Positions 32,642-43,310 are shown, numbered from the stretch's first letter. The stretch is DNA of 64,000 bases from Timema cristinae (GCA_039000515.1 JBCFYV010000012.1:2944005-3008004), one strand, 5' to 3'. Numbers and translations are program-made. Notes: generated by a model from the sequence alone, not told the origin.

Positions 32642-35487
32642 GAAAGAGAATATCTCACTTGATATAGCACAGTGCTCTGGGGTAGTTCCGCCAGCAGTTC
32701 TTGCCGATTACTAATCCATTTTCTTAACTGGAAGCCGGCCTTACCTAGCATCACGATCAGTTCTTGCTGTAAGCGCTTTGCCGATTCTAGGGACTTGACC
32801 GACGTCACCACATCATCCATGTAGGTTGCTGTCTGCAATGCAGCAGAAGCAGCCGGAAATGCCACTCCTTCATCCTCCACCAGCTGATGGAGGGTACGCA
32901 ACGCCAAAAAGGGAGCAGCTGAAACCCCATATGTCACAGTGGCCAGGGAGAATTCCCTTAAGGTGTCCTCTGGATTCTCTCTCCAAAATATTCTTTGGTA
33001 TCGGTGATGTTCCTTGCTGACAAGTATGTTGCGGTACATTTGCCTGATATCAGTAATAAGCACCACTTCATGTACACGAAATCTTAGCAATATATCCACA
33101 ATTTCCTTCTGCAATGAGGGACCGGTGTGCAAAACTTGATTTAAGGCAACACCTGTTGTTGATTTCATCGATGCGTCAAAAACAACTCGAAATTTTATTA
33201 TCTCCCCCTCCTCACCCTGCCGAAGTATGCAGTGGTGAGGAATGTAGTAGTGTTCTTCCTCTGGCGGAGTCAAGGCTGGTAGCATTTGATCCTGTTGCAG
33301 GTAATCTCTCATAAAAGCCACATATTGCTGTTTTAAGGCTGGTGCCTTCTCTAGACGCCTCTCAAGCAACAAAAATCGTCTTAGAGCAGCTTGTCGTGTG
33401 TCTCCCAGGACCTTCCGATCACTTAGGAATGGCAGTTGAACTTCATATCGCCCCGACTGACATCTCTTCACCGTAGAGCGATAATGCTCCTCGCATTCCC
33501 TATCAGCGGGAGACAGTTGAGTAACCTGTGGTGGTTCTTCTACCGACCAAAACTGGCGAAGCAGATAATCAAGTTTAAGTTCCGTCACAGTACAAAAAAT
33601 GTTTGATTCACTTGCCACTCCCCGTGACTTCCCTAGTAGGCAGTAGCCCCAGATGGTTTCAATGGCAGACGGCGTTTTGGGAGGCCCATGTACCTTCCGT
33701 CCTGTTACAACCAGAGGGAACCACTCAGCTCCTAGTAGTATATCAATCGGTCTTGATTCGTCCCCCTCATCAGCAAGTTTTAAGCCTGAAAGGTGACGCC
33801 ATGTTGAGAGTTGGCTTGGCATTTGTTGAGAGTGTGCAATGGAGTTCACTACTAACGCATCTACCTCTAAAGTTAATGTCTTTGTAGGCTGAAATTCACA
33901 ATGAGCCACTGCTCTGGCTGTGCCTAAAGGCGTGTTTCCCAAGCCAAACAATTGCACTGAATTCGCCTTACTCAGCTTGAGTCCAAGTCGCTGTACACAA
34001 GAGGATGTTATGAGAGACTCCTGGCTTGCACAATCCAAAAGAACTCTCACCGGTTCATATCTACGACGGCTGCTCATAATAGATGTTGTAACGGTCATAA
34101 GGACTACCCATGGCCCTGTCGGCGCCACAGGAAAAAAAGACTCTACCGATGCCACCAAACTTGGGGTTGAATCCTGACTTTCAGTGCTACTGCCACTGGC
34201 ACTATTTTTCTTTACAGACCGTTGCAACCCCTCTTCCAAATTGGCAGACTCACCTTCCAGGTGCAACAACTTATGGTGGCGGCCATTACAGCGGGAGCAT
34301 AATAATTTGGTCGAACACTCCTTCGAGAAATGCCCTCTTGTCAAACACAGCAAACATAACCTCCTATCCTTTGAAATCCTAAAACGTAGTGACGGCTTCA
34401 TACCTTCAAATTTCTTGCATTGGGAGATTTCATGGTTGTTTTTGCAAAGAACACAACTTCCATGGGACACATTGTTTGCACCCACCACAAATGCTGACGA
34501 ACTCTTTGGACACACAGGCTTTCGTGGTTTGGCGACGTTCTTTGCCCCAAAGGGTGACGTGTTTAACCGATTCCCCAATTGGGCTGCCTCGAGCAACTCT
34601 GCCTCGTTTACTAGAAAATCCTGAAAGTTAGCCAAAGATGGCAGGGTCCCTTCCTTTAGTTTTCGCTGCCAACCTTCCCTAAGCTCTGGGGTTAACTTTC
34701 CTCGTAGGATGAACAACATGGGAACTGCCCAATTTTCCACAACATGGCCTAACGGAAGAAAGGCAGCCAAATATTCTTTTAATAGGGTGACAAATGAGCG
34801 GATCAAGCCAGCTTCTTTATTTATCTGTGGTAACTCTATTATGGCCTGTAGATACGAGTCAGATAAACGCTGCGGATCATGGTAACGATCTTTTAATAGT
34901 TTCCAAGCCTGTGGATACGCCGCTGCGGACAGTGGTACCGCTGAAACAGTTGACAAGGCTTCTCCTGCCAAAGCTGACCTCAGATGCATATGTTTCTGAA
35001 TGTCGGATAACTGATTGTTTGAATGAATAGTAGCTTCAAATAAATCAAAGAACTGTTGCCATTCCTTCAATTCACCACTAAATTGTTTTATCGCCAGTTT
35101 AGGCAAGGTAATTCCTACAGGAGGAGAGCCACAGGATGCTGACCCTGCCCCAGGCTGGTTTGATGAGGCAGCCTGACTTACTCCTGGCGGGAATGCTACT
35201 GCACAAATAGCTTGCACATTATAGAAACAAGCATCAAATTTTTGTATTTCAGCCTGATAATCTCTTTGTACTTTAGGTGTTTTCTTAACGGCCAATGCTG
35301 CCAATTTGGTTATAATCTCGTTAAACTCAGTTTGCATCTGTTCAATGTGAACAGTCATCGCCTGCAATAAGCATTTATCTTTATTATTACTAGGGTTTGA
35401 TTCTACTCGTTGAGCCACCTCATCGGCTCTGATAATCTTAGCCATTAAAGCTTCACATTGGAAGGTATAATCCTCAAAGATGTCCAT
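32638..35487 (-). CDS. BEL/Pao Gag-protease-reverse transcriptase
   Basis: A 949-residue frame opening MDIFEDYTF. A coiled N-terminal region is followed by a DUF1759 gag domain (about residues 128-280). Cys/His zinc knuckles lie at about 345-405 (CVLCKNNHEISQC and CLLCLTRGHFSKEC). The aspartic protease active site is near D485 (VRVLLDCASQES; this family more often has D-T/S-G). The reverse transcriptase is at about 740-930, with catalytic D813 (LITDIRQMY) and YMDD at 889-892. It ends at a TGA just after the RT thumb region, where homologues usually continue into RNase H. The start is the first ATG of the frame, about 900 bases downstream of the 5' LTR. Confidence 0.93.
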   Translation of the reverse strand: MDIFEDYTFQCEALMAKIIRADEVAQRVESNPSNNKDKCLLQAMTVHIEQMQTEFNEIITKLAALAVKKTPKVQRDYQAEIQKFDACFYNVQAICAVAFPPGVSQAASSNQPGAGSASCGSPPVGITLPKLAIKQFSGELKEWQQFFDLFEATIHSNNQLSDIQKHMHLRSALAGEALSTVSAVPLSAAAYPQAWKLLKDRYHDPQRLSDSYLQAIIELPQINKEAGLIRSFVTLLKEYLAAFLPLGHVVENWAVPMLFILRGKLTPELREGWQRKLKEGTLPSLANFQDFLVNEAELLEAAQLGNRLNTSPFGAKNVAKPRKPVCPKSSSAFVVGANNVSHGSCVLCKNNHEISQCKKFEGMKPSLRFRISKDRRLCLLCLTRGHFSKECSTKLLCSRCNGRHHKLLHLEGESANLEEGLQRSVKKNSASGSSTESQDSTPSLVASVESFFPVAPTGPWVVLMTVTTSIMSSRRRYEPVRVLLDCASQESLITSSCVQRLGLKLSKANSVQLFGLGNTPLGTARAVAHCEFQPTKTLTLEVDALVVNSIAHSQQMPSQLSTWRHLSGLKLADEGDESRPIDILLGAEWFPLVVTGRKVHGPPKTPSAIETIWGYCLLGKSRGVASESNIFCTVTELKLDYLLRQFWSVEEPPQVTQLSPADRECEEHYRSTVKRCQSGRYEVQLPFLSDRKVLGDTRQAALRRFLLLERRLEKAPALKQQYVAFMRDYLQQDQMLPALTPPEEEHYYIPHHCILRQGEEGEIIKFRVVFDASMKSTTGVALNQVLHTGPSLQKEIVDILLRFRVHEVVLITDIRQMYRNILVSKEHHRYQRIFWRENPEDTLREFSLATVTYGVSAAPFLALRTLHQLVEDEGVAFPAASAALQTATYMDDVVTSVKSLESAKRLQQELIVMLGKAGFQLRKWISNRQELLAELPQSTVLYQVRYSLS

Positions 35488-36362
35488 ATTTGCATTAACT
35501 TCCTTAGATAATTTAGATAAACTGACAAGAATACGCTAACTAGTAGGCGAGGTAATAAGAGAGGAACTTACGGCCGTTCTAATTTGCCAACAACACTTAA
35601 ACCTCAAAGTAGTTAATGGCCCACTAAGCGTAAGTAGTTCCCAACACTCCACTATGGAAGAGTGTAAGCTTTTAAGATTAAATTTCCTCTACAAAGATGT
35701 TTCCCAAACGCATTAGCAGTTACAAAATCAATAAATTTAATCAATGTATTATTCACACCTAAAGCAACTAGCAAAACCAAACATTATTACTAAACGAAAA
35801 CCTAGTTAAAGGGACACAGTTAATAAACAAATAACATAAGATAAATTATCCCAGCAACAAAATATGTTTAGCGAATCTAAACAAACGAGGTATCCAAGAA
35901 AAATAACGTTAATTACTATGTTCTTACTTCTTACTTCTATCTTCTTATTCGTAGCTAGTGAACACAATTAATTAAATTCAAAACAACAAAAGTGTAACCT
36001 AAAATTCCACAACAACCAGATGAGCTCCCAATTATAAATAAAATAAAATTTTATTACTTTAACTTCTGATAGCTGAAACCTTAAGTAAGCGAGGAACGAA
36101 ATAAATAAATACTCAACTTGATGCTAGTGGTGCTAGAATATAGCCAACCCTGAACGACCTAGAAACCTTTGAGTATTAGGAATTCACACTAATCATTGGC
36201 CTATCTGAATTTACAAACAACAATCTCTTATTGCCGACTATTAACTAAACGAACAACATAGTTAACAGGCTAAAGAAAAATTGAACCAATTCACCACCTC
36301 TATGCCACAATGACTACAATAACATACAGTGAAAACTTCTACTCATGTTACGCGACGTAATA

Positions 36363-36380
36363 ATCCGGCCCGGAGGACCA
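36363..36380 (-). promoter_or_regulatory. BEL/Pao primer-binding site
   Basis: Reading out of the 5' LTR on the - strand, after a short T spacer, comes TGGTCCTCCGGGCCGGAT. This is complementary to a tRNA 3' end of the form ATCCGGCCCGGAGGACCA. It resembles the insect tRNA-Tyr 3' end with two or so differences; the tRNA assignment is tentative. Confidence 0.6.
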
Positions 36381-36384
36381 AAAA

Positions 36385-36682
36385 TGTTGAAACCACGAAC
36401 TTAACTGAACTCTCAGAATCGTTAACGTGATTTCCAGTTAGACAAAACTTTGTGGACTGTATTTAATCTTTGACAGGGTGTAAACTAGCACCAAAACACC
36501 ACGAAACTTGGCGACAAAACTACAACAATTGCGCCGACCATCTTACCTGACGCTATCATCAAGTCACAGTGTCTTTCACAAGCCAGGCCATCTCAACTCT
36601 TCACAACTGGCAGCCTATTATTGGTTGTGGCGTTCACCACCAGGGGCACTCCTTCAGCAGACACTTTTGGAGCGTATAAACA
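36385..36682 (-). repeat. BEL/Pao 5' LTR
   Basis: 298 bp, with no difference from the 3' LTR found by reading. It is followed at 36683-36687 by the CTAGT target duplication. Confidence 0.95.
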
Positions 36683-36829
36683 CTAGTGTTTCACCAAATA
36701 GATCTATCTAGGTCACATTTGTGTAATGTTTCATTTCATCTGAACTATTGATTCTTTCTACCAAGGGATTTAATCATGACACGGTATGAGCTTTAACAAT
36801 ATATCATCTTACATTAATTTGTTTTTTAG

Positions 36830-37072
36830 CTCTGCGTCTTACTACCCATTCGGGTCATACGCTCATGTACTAACTACGCTAATGGTTCCAGGGATGAAGA
36901 AGGTTTAATTTAGAGGAAGTGTACCCACATTTGCGTGGAGGAAGAGAGTGGGAAACCATTTATGAAAATCATCATCAGTACACCCAACAGGGATCAAACC
37001 ACGATCTTCCCCTCATCGACAGTCTAGTTTATTGCTAGATTAGCGCCGTGAACCATGTGACACTGAAGTGGG
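36830..37072 (-). mobile_element. SINE family B, full length
   Basis: It contains the inverted tail (gcgtcttactacccattcgg), the body block acatttgcgtggagg, an inverted B box (gggatcaaaccacg) and a head ending at about 'actgaagtgggtg'. Confidence 0.75.
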
Positions 37073-38148
37073 TGTTAGATTAATGTCAGCATCATTAACA
37101 CATTTTAACTTTATCATGTGGAGAAATTATTATAATTATAAACAACATTTTTTCAATCTCGAGACTGGTGGGGCTACAGTCGAAACTGTTTTATAGATGT
37201 AGATGTTATAGGGTAATACCTTGAGGTTAAATCGTGATTTTTATTATAGCTATAAGATTAAGCATAGTTACTGTTGACTGAATTTTGAAAAGTCAAAATT
37301 TTTAGAAAACGGCTCTAACGATTTTGTTCAAAACCAATATTTGGAGACTGTTTTACATAATAAGTAGCCCTGTACACTTGTTTTCGGAGAAACATTCATT
37401 TGGGGGTAGCTTACAGATAACTATTATCTCAAGGGAGAAATCGGATATATAATAGACCATCTATTGAAATTTTAGGCCTATACAACTGTGTCATACCGTA
37501 TAATTAAATGTGGCTGCCTTTATCTCATTGTGTGTGCAACCTTCAAATAGCATGGAATTTAAAAATAATGTATGGCATTAAGATTCCGATTTGAAACGTA
37601 GTATGAACGACTTGGAGGAAACTATCTCAAATATGAAGGCTATTAACAACGAGTGACTTGGAGGAAACTCCTCCACATTCACTTGGTGAGGGAAGGGAAA
37701 ATCACATATGTGAAATAGTCCTCCCCTTCATTAGGCCCAGATTTGAGCAGATTGTTTTATCAACTCTGTGTTTTTTCCATTCTCTCTGACCAGTAGTGCG
37801 AGTGCATTTCTTACAAGTGATCTTCATCCCTAATCCTCAAATTAAGTCATTAATAATCATTCATTTCAACGTAACTATAGAAAAAGGTTGGTATGGTATG
37901 TCGAAGGTCTTGTGTTTGTTTTCTTTGTTTAGACCAATTTAAAAAATTAAATTAATTGACTTAATCTTGGTGAAGTTAATCAAACTTATATCGTTGCACA
38001 GGACAGATCACTGAAATGGTTTAACTTACATACTGCACATGAATGAAACTCAAACAAAAATTGTCAAGGATATATTATTTTAAAATTGAGTTTATTATTT
38101 TTTTGCTGCTTCATATAAAGTATTTGTTTAATATTACGCCTGTATCTA
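37073..38148. other. Spacer
   Basis: No gene is recognised. A short SINE B body remnant (about 37660-37735, with 'ctccacattcacttggtg') is possible. The rest looks unique and AT-rich. Confidence 0.4.
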
Positions 38149-38390
38149 TATTAATAATGCACTGAAAGAGGATGCATGTATTTTAAAACATAACTAAATG
38201 GTTTATGTTCTATTGAAGTGTACAGACATATACACAACAGAAATATATACAGAAAGAAATACGCATATATATATATATGCGTATTTCTTTCTGTATAATT
38301 TCTGTTGTGTATATGTCTGTACACTTCAATAGAACATAAACCATTTAGTTATGTTTTAAAATACATGCATCCTCTTTCAGTGCATTATTA

Positions 38391-38393
<3 letters not shown>
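38149..38393. repeat. 245-bp near-perfect palindrome
   Basis: The sequence from attaataatgcactgaaaga (38149) is repeated inverted, ending at 38393. The centre is in acgcatatatatatatatgc near 38271. The arms are about 120 bp, with at most one or two differences (an indel near 38243/38300). This is a foldback structure, either a foldback MITE or a long-hairpin locus, embedded in (TA)n sequence. Confidence 0.88.
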
Positions 38394-38424
<31 letters not shown>

Positions 38425-38426
38425 TC

Positions 38427-38461
<35 letters not shown>

Positions 38462-38462
38462 T
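38394..38462 (+). repeat. (TA)n-rich microsatellite
   Basis: An AT dinucleotide run with a few interruptions. The frames at 38425-38730 on both strands translate this and neighbouring low-complexity sequence and are not genes. Confidence 0.85.
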
Positions 38463-38730
38463 GCTCAGAGACAGAACTACAAACAAACATAAATACATAG
38501 AGACATATACAGTCATACAGACTTATAGACAAAAAATTATACGTAAAGTACATATACACACATATATAGATATGCAGACAGAAATATATACAGACAGAAG
38601 GACATACAAATATATATATATATATATAAGAAAATACACCCATACAACCTTTCAGACATACAAATGGAACGTTAAAATAGCTTGTTTGGAATCTAAAGCA
38701 CAAAAATTAAATATTTTTTATTCAAAGTAG

Positions 38731-39247
38731 GAGAGGTTTATTTTAGTGTTACAATATTTCTTTATTCTTCGTACAAAAGCAAAAGAAAATTAAAAAAAAG
38801 AGTTCAAAATGATTTTATCCTTACTGACTTTATGTCAACAAACAATACTGAGCTACATATGATGCACTCTTTAACATTTCGTCCCCCCCCCCCCCACAAT
38901 GTTTTCCTATTGTTCTTATGCCATTGTCATGACGTCACACAATATTTGGGAAACAAACCTTACGAGGACAACGTGTGCTTACTCTGCAAGATGAAGAAAT
39001 AATATAACTAGAATGTGCCACTGCAGGTAAATATCGGTCATTAATAGGACACTGTGTGTCAGTGTGTGTCAGTGCGTGTGTGGAATGGCGCGCTGAACAC
39101 ACATGCTTGGATGGACGGTGAAGCGGCTCTTCAAACGGTCAAACACATGACGGCACAAAAGTAAGTACATACAGGTTTGATGAAGGAATATAACTCGGAA
39201 ATCAGGATTCCAAGTGGGCTGGGACTACAAATATGACGGCCCCTTAA
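38731..39247. other. Spacer with a CpG-richer patch
   Basis: A C13 run at about 38883-38895 and a patch at 39060-39165 that is less AT-rich and ends in a good donor sequence (caaaa|gtaagt at 39161). That patch could be a 5' exon or UTR, but its phase does not fit the next exon; see the rejected list. Confidence 0.35.
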
Positions 39248-39618
39248 GGGGGAGGGGGGCGGAAGGAAAAAACAGTGTTTTTACAGTTTTTGAGCAAAAC
39301 TTATTTTGGCCAAAATAAATAAAATATTGCTCCAGTACAAACATACAAACATCTTCACATGTTGACCTCAAAATTTCTTGAATATCCCTCAAGGGTGTTC
39401 TGGAATTTAATGAGAACCTTTTCTTTTCATTTAAAAAGTTTGTTAGATAAAGCCACCATGCTCATGACAGATATTTAGGAATTATTGATATCTACACGTG
39501 AAGAAAATAAAACTCCTTTTTTGTACTGAAGCAATATTTGATTTATTTTGTACAAAAAATTTTTATCATAAAAACTGCAAAAACACTTGGCTTAACTCGC
39601 GTGCCCCTCCAACCCATC
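39248..39618. mobile_element. TTAA-flanked MITE, copy 2
   Basis: It is bounded by TTAA at 39244-39247 and 39619-39622. The roughly 100-bp inverted ends share 'agtgttttta/gcagttttt' and 'attgctccagtacaaaca'. Same family as 20396 and 59718. Confidence 0.82.
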
Positions 39619-39622
39619 TTAA

Positions 39623-40114
39623 CATGCATTCGTAGATTACAATGAAGCTTTTGTTTCAGTCTAAGCTAAAGTGGTAAGGTGAAGTAAGTGAATTTAATTC
39701 CGAGGCTATTTCAACTACATTATCGATTATTACGTCTCTGTCTAGTCCACTGAAACAACAGTTTATACTTTCTACTGACAAGATAGAAAATACCTCTAGA
39801 TTGTTAGATAATAACTGGGAGTCTAAATTTAATATAGGCCCATTTAAGTTGATAAAATATTTGTGTCCTTACAAAGATAGTGACAATCGATATCAACTAA
39901 AATTATTCTACGTTTGGCTTAAGAAGTTGTTTATAAAAAACACCAAGAAACAACAAATGGTTACAATTAATGTCATCATATATCTTCACAAATGAGGTAC
40001 TCAGAATCACTGACAATGTTTTTATCAAATGTAATACAAACATTAGTTTAGAAAGGAATGGATTTCAGACCGGAGGTTTTTAACTACATTTTAAGAGCAT
40101 TAGTCATTTTTTCA
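39623..40114. other. Spacer
   Basis: No gene or repeat is recognised. The 64-residue frame at 39801-39995 lacks a domain, though it has a somewhat transposase-like basic composition. Confidence 0.35.
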
Positions 40115-40357
40115 CCACGTTTCACTACCCGTTAAAGTTGTACTGTACGTCTATGTATTAATTAAGCTATAGGGTAGGAATGAGTACGGTTGAATTTAGA
40201 AGAAGTGTATCCACATTTGCGTGGATAGAGAGAGTGGGAAACCATTTGGTAAAAACTACCCCCAATACACCCGACCGGGATCGAACTACAATTTCCCTGT
40301 CATCGCCAGTCTAGTGCGAGAGTGACGTCTTAGACCATGTGGCCACCGAAGTGGGTA
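40115..40357 (-). mobile_element. SINE family B, full length
   Basis: It contains the inverted tail (accacgtttcactacccgtt), the body block cacatttgcgtggatag, an inverted B box (gggatcgaactac) and a head ending 'accgaagtgggt'. Confidence 0.7.
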
Positions 40358-40998
40358 ATAAGTACATTAATTTTGAGCTTGTACATAAGTTATCGTCCGT
40401 TGTACTCTTCCTGTGTCTGTTTACTTCTAAAAACGCCTGCCTAGTTTAGGCTATATTCAGATTCGGGTATAAAGGCAGAAACTGTGTTGACAATAACAAC
40501 ATTTACTAAAATAACTATTATTACATTCATACGTCAAGTCATTTTTTGATAGAAAAGTTGAATACCTAAAAATAACATTAGTAGTAGGGCCTATGGTAAA
40601 ATGTCACCAATGTTGACCACAAGAAAATGTGGTTTATATTTTTTGAAAGAATCTTACTAAATAATTATTGTAATTCATGTAATCTGCATTCTAAAATACA
40701 CACGAGTCTTCTCAGTACAAAACTAAGGTGGTCTGGATGGAAGCTGTTTAGTTTCATTGTTTTATAACACAACTTTTAGACAAACACGCTCATAATTATA
40801 AATGTTATGGTAAAAGCCTGAAACCAGCTACTTCAAGAATTGGCCGGAATAATTGCACATTGGCCAGCTGGTCCAGTCAAATCACGAAATATTGACGGGG
40901 AAAAGTTATAATTGGCGTTCCAGCCAGCAAAATCGCTAAATGACAACATCCTGGCCAGTGCCCAAAGTTCTGGATAGTAAGACACAAAACAATCACAT

Positions 40999-41025
40999 CC
41001 TAACCTAACCTAACCTAACCTAACC
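40999..41025 (+). repeat. Interstitial telomere-like repeat (CCTAA)5
   Basis: Five perfect CCTAA units plus CC, the complement of the common insect telomere motif TTAGG. It is too short to mark a chromosome end and is surrounded by ordinary sequence. Confidence 0.85.
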
Positions 41026-41349
41026 ACTGGGAGTCGCCCATTAAGTGGGGTCCAGATGCAGACCGGAGCTTCCACCTCCCCTAATCCACCACCTTCCTCC
41101 TTAGATAGGACATAGCTTAAACTAATTGTAAATTGGTAATATATAAAATAGATTATAGAATTTACTAGACAGGAAATAGCCAAAACCATTCCTGATAGAG
41201 AAATATCATATACATATAATATAGTTCAAGTTTTCGCTAATTTCAGTGGTCAAAGCTAGAAGAAGCTGGTAATTTTGTGAACAAGCTAAACTTTGGGCTT
41301 TAAGCATGACATATATACATACAAAATTATATAAGCGTTTAGAAAGTGT

Positions 41350-41497
41350 GCGTTAAATAGCCCCCAAATTAAAATGACTTATTAAAATATAGAAATACGT
41401 GTATATGTATATACATATATACTCTTGGTTTCACATTCCTATATTTTAATTAGTCTAGTAATACATTCTAATTTGGGGGCTATCTGTTACACTTAAG
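41350..41497. repeat. Imperfect inverted repeat
   Basis: The arm near 41352-41397 (aatagcccccaaatt ... ttaaaatata) is repeated inverted at about 41439-41485 (tatattttaatt ... aatttgggggctat). This looks like a small foldback MITE. Its limits are approximate. Confidence 0.6.
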
Positions 41498-41658
41498 GCG
41501 ATTTTACATATACAATTTACACAGTAGGTGTCTCCACGCTGTCTCCACGTTAATCTGGGTGCATGACCTCTAAGTTGTTTTCATCATCCCTTCCCCCTAG
41601 ATTACGTATTTAATTATATTTGTGTCAACTCACAATATTTTTCTAAAACATCACTCAG

Positions 41659-41852
41659 GTAAAGCTGGTTTGTTGGGTACAATGATCTCTTCAGGCTGGT
41701 CGATAGTTGGCCCCAAAGGAGCGCTTGTCCCCCCGACCGGCGGCTCTTGGCAGAGGGGTACTAAGGAGGAGACACGCCCCCTTGTGGACAGTGACGTGGA
41801 GCAGAGCAGTCGCCGTGTGACACTGCAGGCGTCCGCCAGGATATTGGGACAG
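41659..41852 (+). CDS. Unrecognised membrane protein, cytoplasmic exon
   Basis: Inferred exon: acceptor aaacatcactcag|GT at 41658 (phase 1) and donor GGACAG|GTATAC at 41853 (phase 0), open throughout, less AT-rich than its surroundings. It encodes 64 residues, starting KAGLLGTMISSGWSIVGPKG and ending ASARILGQ, with an acidic/Ser-rich middle (TKEETRPLVDSDVEQSS). Phase 0 at its end fits the exon at 46210, where the membrane segment follows. The upstream exon with the start codon was not found. The 4.4-kb intron after it is full of SINEs and a decayed Harbinger fragment. Confidence 0.65.
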
Positions 41853-42599
41853 GTATACAGTAGTTAGTTTATGCAGGGGTAGAGCATGCACCCCCGTCAA
41901 ACAGAAGTGTGTGATGGAAAGACTAAGCATTACGGCGCTTATAGATAAAATAGGGATCTTAATTATAGAGGATGCGGGGGTCATGTAGGCAATCCCACTC
42001 AACAGACGTGTAGCATGGAAAGACTAAACTCAATTGACTATCATCGAATAAAATTTTCTGACTTAAGATAACATGATTAGGAGAGTGAGTTTTAATAAAC
42101 TTTATTAGTACTAGACTTGATAAACAGCTTTGCTTGTAAGCCATCCAGTAGTTAGTGGCTATCAACTGGTTGGTTTGATTCCCAACTAGATATAAATGGA
42201 GTGAAGTTTACTATTGAATTTCTGTCAATGGAGAGTGTAAGTCTTTATAGAGATCCCGAAGTGTTAGAAACAGCGGCAGCAAGGATAGTTGAACGGATAG
42301 TGTGGCCAACTGACTCAAGAAATCTACCAGTTCTATCACGTGCCATTTATAATACATACAAATGTTATCAGAACACGACTTACAAACTATTTTCGAACTG
42401 TAAGCCTAGCACTACAAGCCCAGCCCTGGCGTATATATATTTACTAACTGTATAATAGGACGAACCTGTGTATTATAATCGTTAGAACGACATGGAATTG
42501 AACCAGGTTCCCCCTATATGTGTTAGTTCCCCATAACCTCCTAGTCACAATCATAGGCTTCTTGTGTGTTAAACTTACGAAAAAAATAACAATCATTCG
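41853..42599. other. Intron sequence
   Basis: No repeat is firmly assigned. Two similar blocks (near 41898-41930 and 41999-42028, both with tggaaagactaa) suggest an old imperfect duplication. A tRNA-like phrase 'ggtttgattcccaac' lies near 42172. Confidence 0.35.
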
Positions 42600-42832
42600 G
42601 TTCACGCATATGAAATAAACGCTAATTTGTTAAGAATGATGATGGTTAAATTAGTGGGTGGGCTCGTATTTTCGTGGAATGAGAGTTGAAACCCTCAGTA
42701 CACCCAGCCGGGATTATTACCCCAATCTACCCGTCATGGGCAGTCCAGTCTATTGCGAGAGTAAATGCGCCCACTCGCGGATATTGGAGAGGCAGTGATG
42801 TGCAGGCCAGCACTGAAGTTGGTGGTCAGAAA
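42600..42832 (-). mobile_element. SINE family B, diverged
   Basis: It has 'cgtattttcgtggaatgag' body text, 'cagtacacccagccggga' and a head region with inverted A-box-like text, ending at 'actgaagttggtgg'. The 3' terminal block is largely lost. Confidence 0.55.
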
Positions 42833-43002
42833 CCGGCACACATTAGATCAGTTCGATAACTGAAGGCTAAATTCTCTCAGTTAATGGCCTACAGGTAATC
42901 CAAGTATTCACCATACACAGGGCTTGTCCTAAGACCCGTAGGCAAGTATCGGACTTAATACTATCCGAAAAACTGTGCGTGTGTGTAGAAAAAAATATGA
43001 TC

Positions 43003-43310
43003 ATTGTTGATAGCTACACAAAAAAGGGGAAAAGGGCTTTTTGGGTTAAAGAGTGGTTACAAAAAAGGAATGCCTTGACACACATGATACTTATAAGGGA
43101 ACTTAGATTTTCAAGCAATAAAGATTTGAAAAAAAAATTATTTACGTATGAGCGAAGAATCATTTCAAATTGTGCTAAATTTAGTTGAACCGTTAATAAG
43201 GAAGCAAAACACAATAATGAGAAGTGCTATTTGCGCCAAAGAAAGATTGATTGCTACTTTAAGGTTTTTAGCAACAGGACGAAGTTTGGAAGAGCAGACC
43301 CAAATTTGGC
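43003..43310 (+). pseudogene. PIF/Harbinger (HARBI1-like) transposase fragment, frameshifted
   Basis: The first frame encodes KRAFWVKEWLQKRNALTHM, the conserved N-terminal motif of HARBI1-like nucleases. Just after an A-run near 43130 the match moves to another frame (MSEESFQIVLNLVEPLI, then ERLIATLRFLATGRSLE), which is the next conserved block. A frameshift therefore separates them. The DDE catalytic domain is absent. It lies in the long intron of the membrane-protein gene, in sense orientation. Confidence 0.75.

Larger units (their letters stand above)
29461..36682 (-). mobile_element. Complete BEL/Pao LTR retrotransposon
   Basis: A 7,222-bp element transcribed leftwards. The LTRs (36385-36682 as 5' LTR, 29461-29758 as 3' LTR) are each 298 bp, look identical by eye and begin TG and end CA. 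CTAGT at 29456-29460 and 36683-36687 is the 5-bp target duplication. Order along the - strand: 5' LTR, primer-binding site, untranslated leader, gag-protease-RT frame, RNaseH-integrase frame, 3' LTR. No envelope-like frame lies between integrase and the 3' LTR. Equal LTRs and long frames indicate a recent insertion. Domain order (DUF1759, zinc knuckles, A17-type protease, RT, RNase H, integrase, DUF5641) is that of BEL/Pao. Confidence 0.96.

Noticed and set aside
29461..36682. Endogenous retrovirus with envelope
   Set aside because: No open frame of useful size lies between integrase and the 3' LTR, and the domain order is BEL/Pao without env.
38425..38730. Overlapping frames of about 90 residues rich in Tyr/Ile
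   Set aside because: They translate (TA)n and low-complexity sequence on both strands.
39111..39160. Candidate first exon (ATG at 39111, donor gtaagt at 39161) for the membrane-protein gene
   Set aside because: Its phase is 2, but the next exon at 41659 needs phase 1; joining would create an immediate stop. A donor at gtgaag (39118) would fit phase 1, but a two-codon exon without other evidence is too weak.
42201..42455. 84-residue frame as a host exon
   Set aside because: No splice sites in the right phase, no domain, and the flanking sequence is tRNA-like repeat debris.
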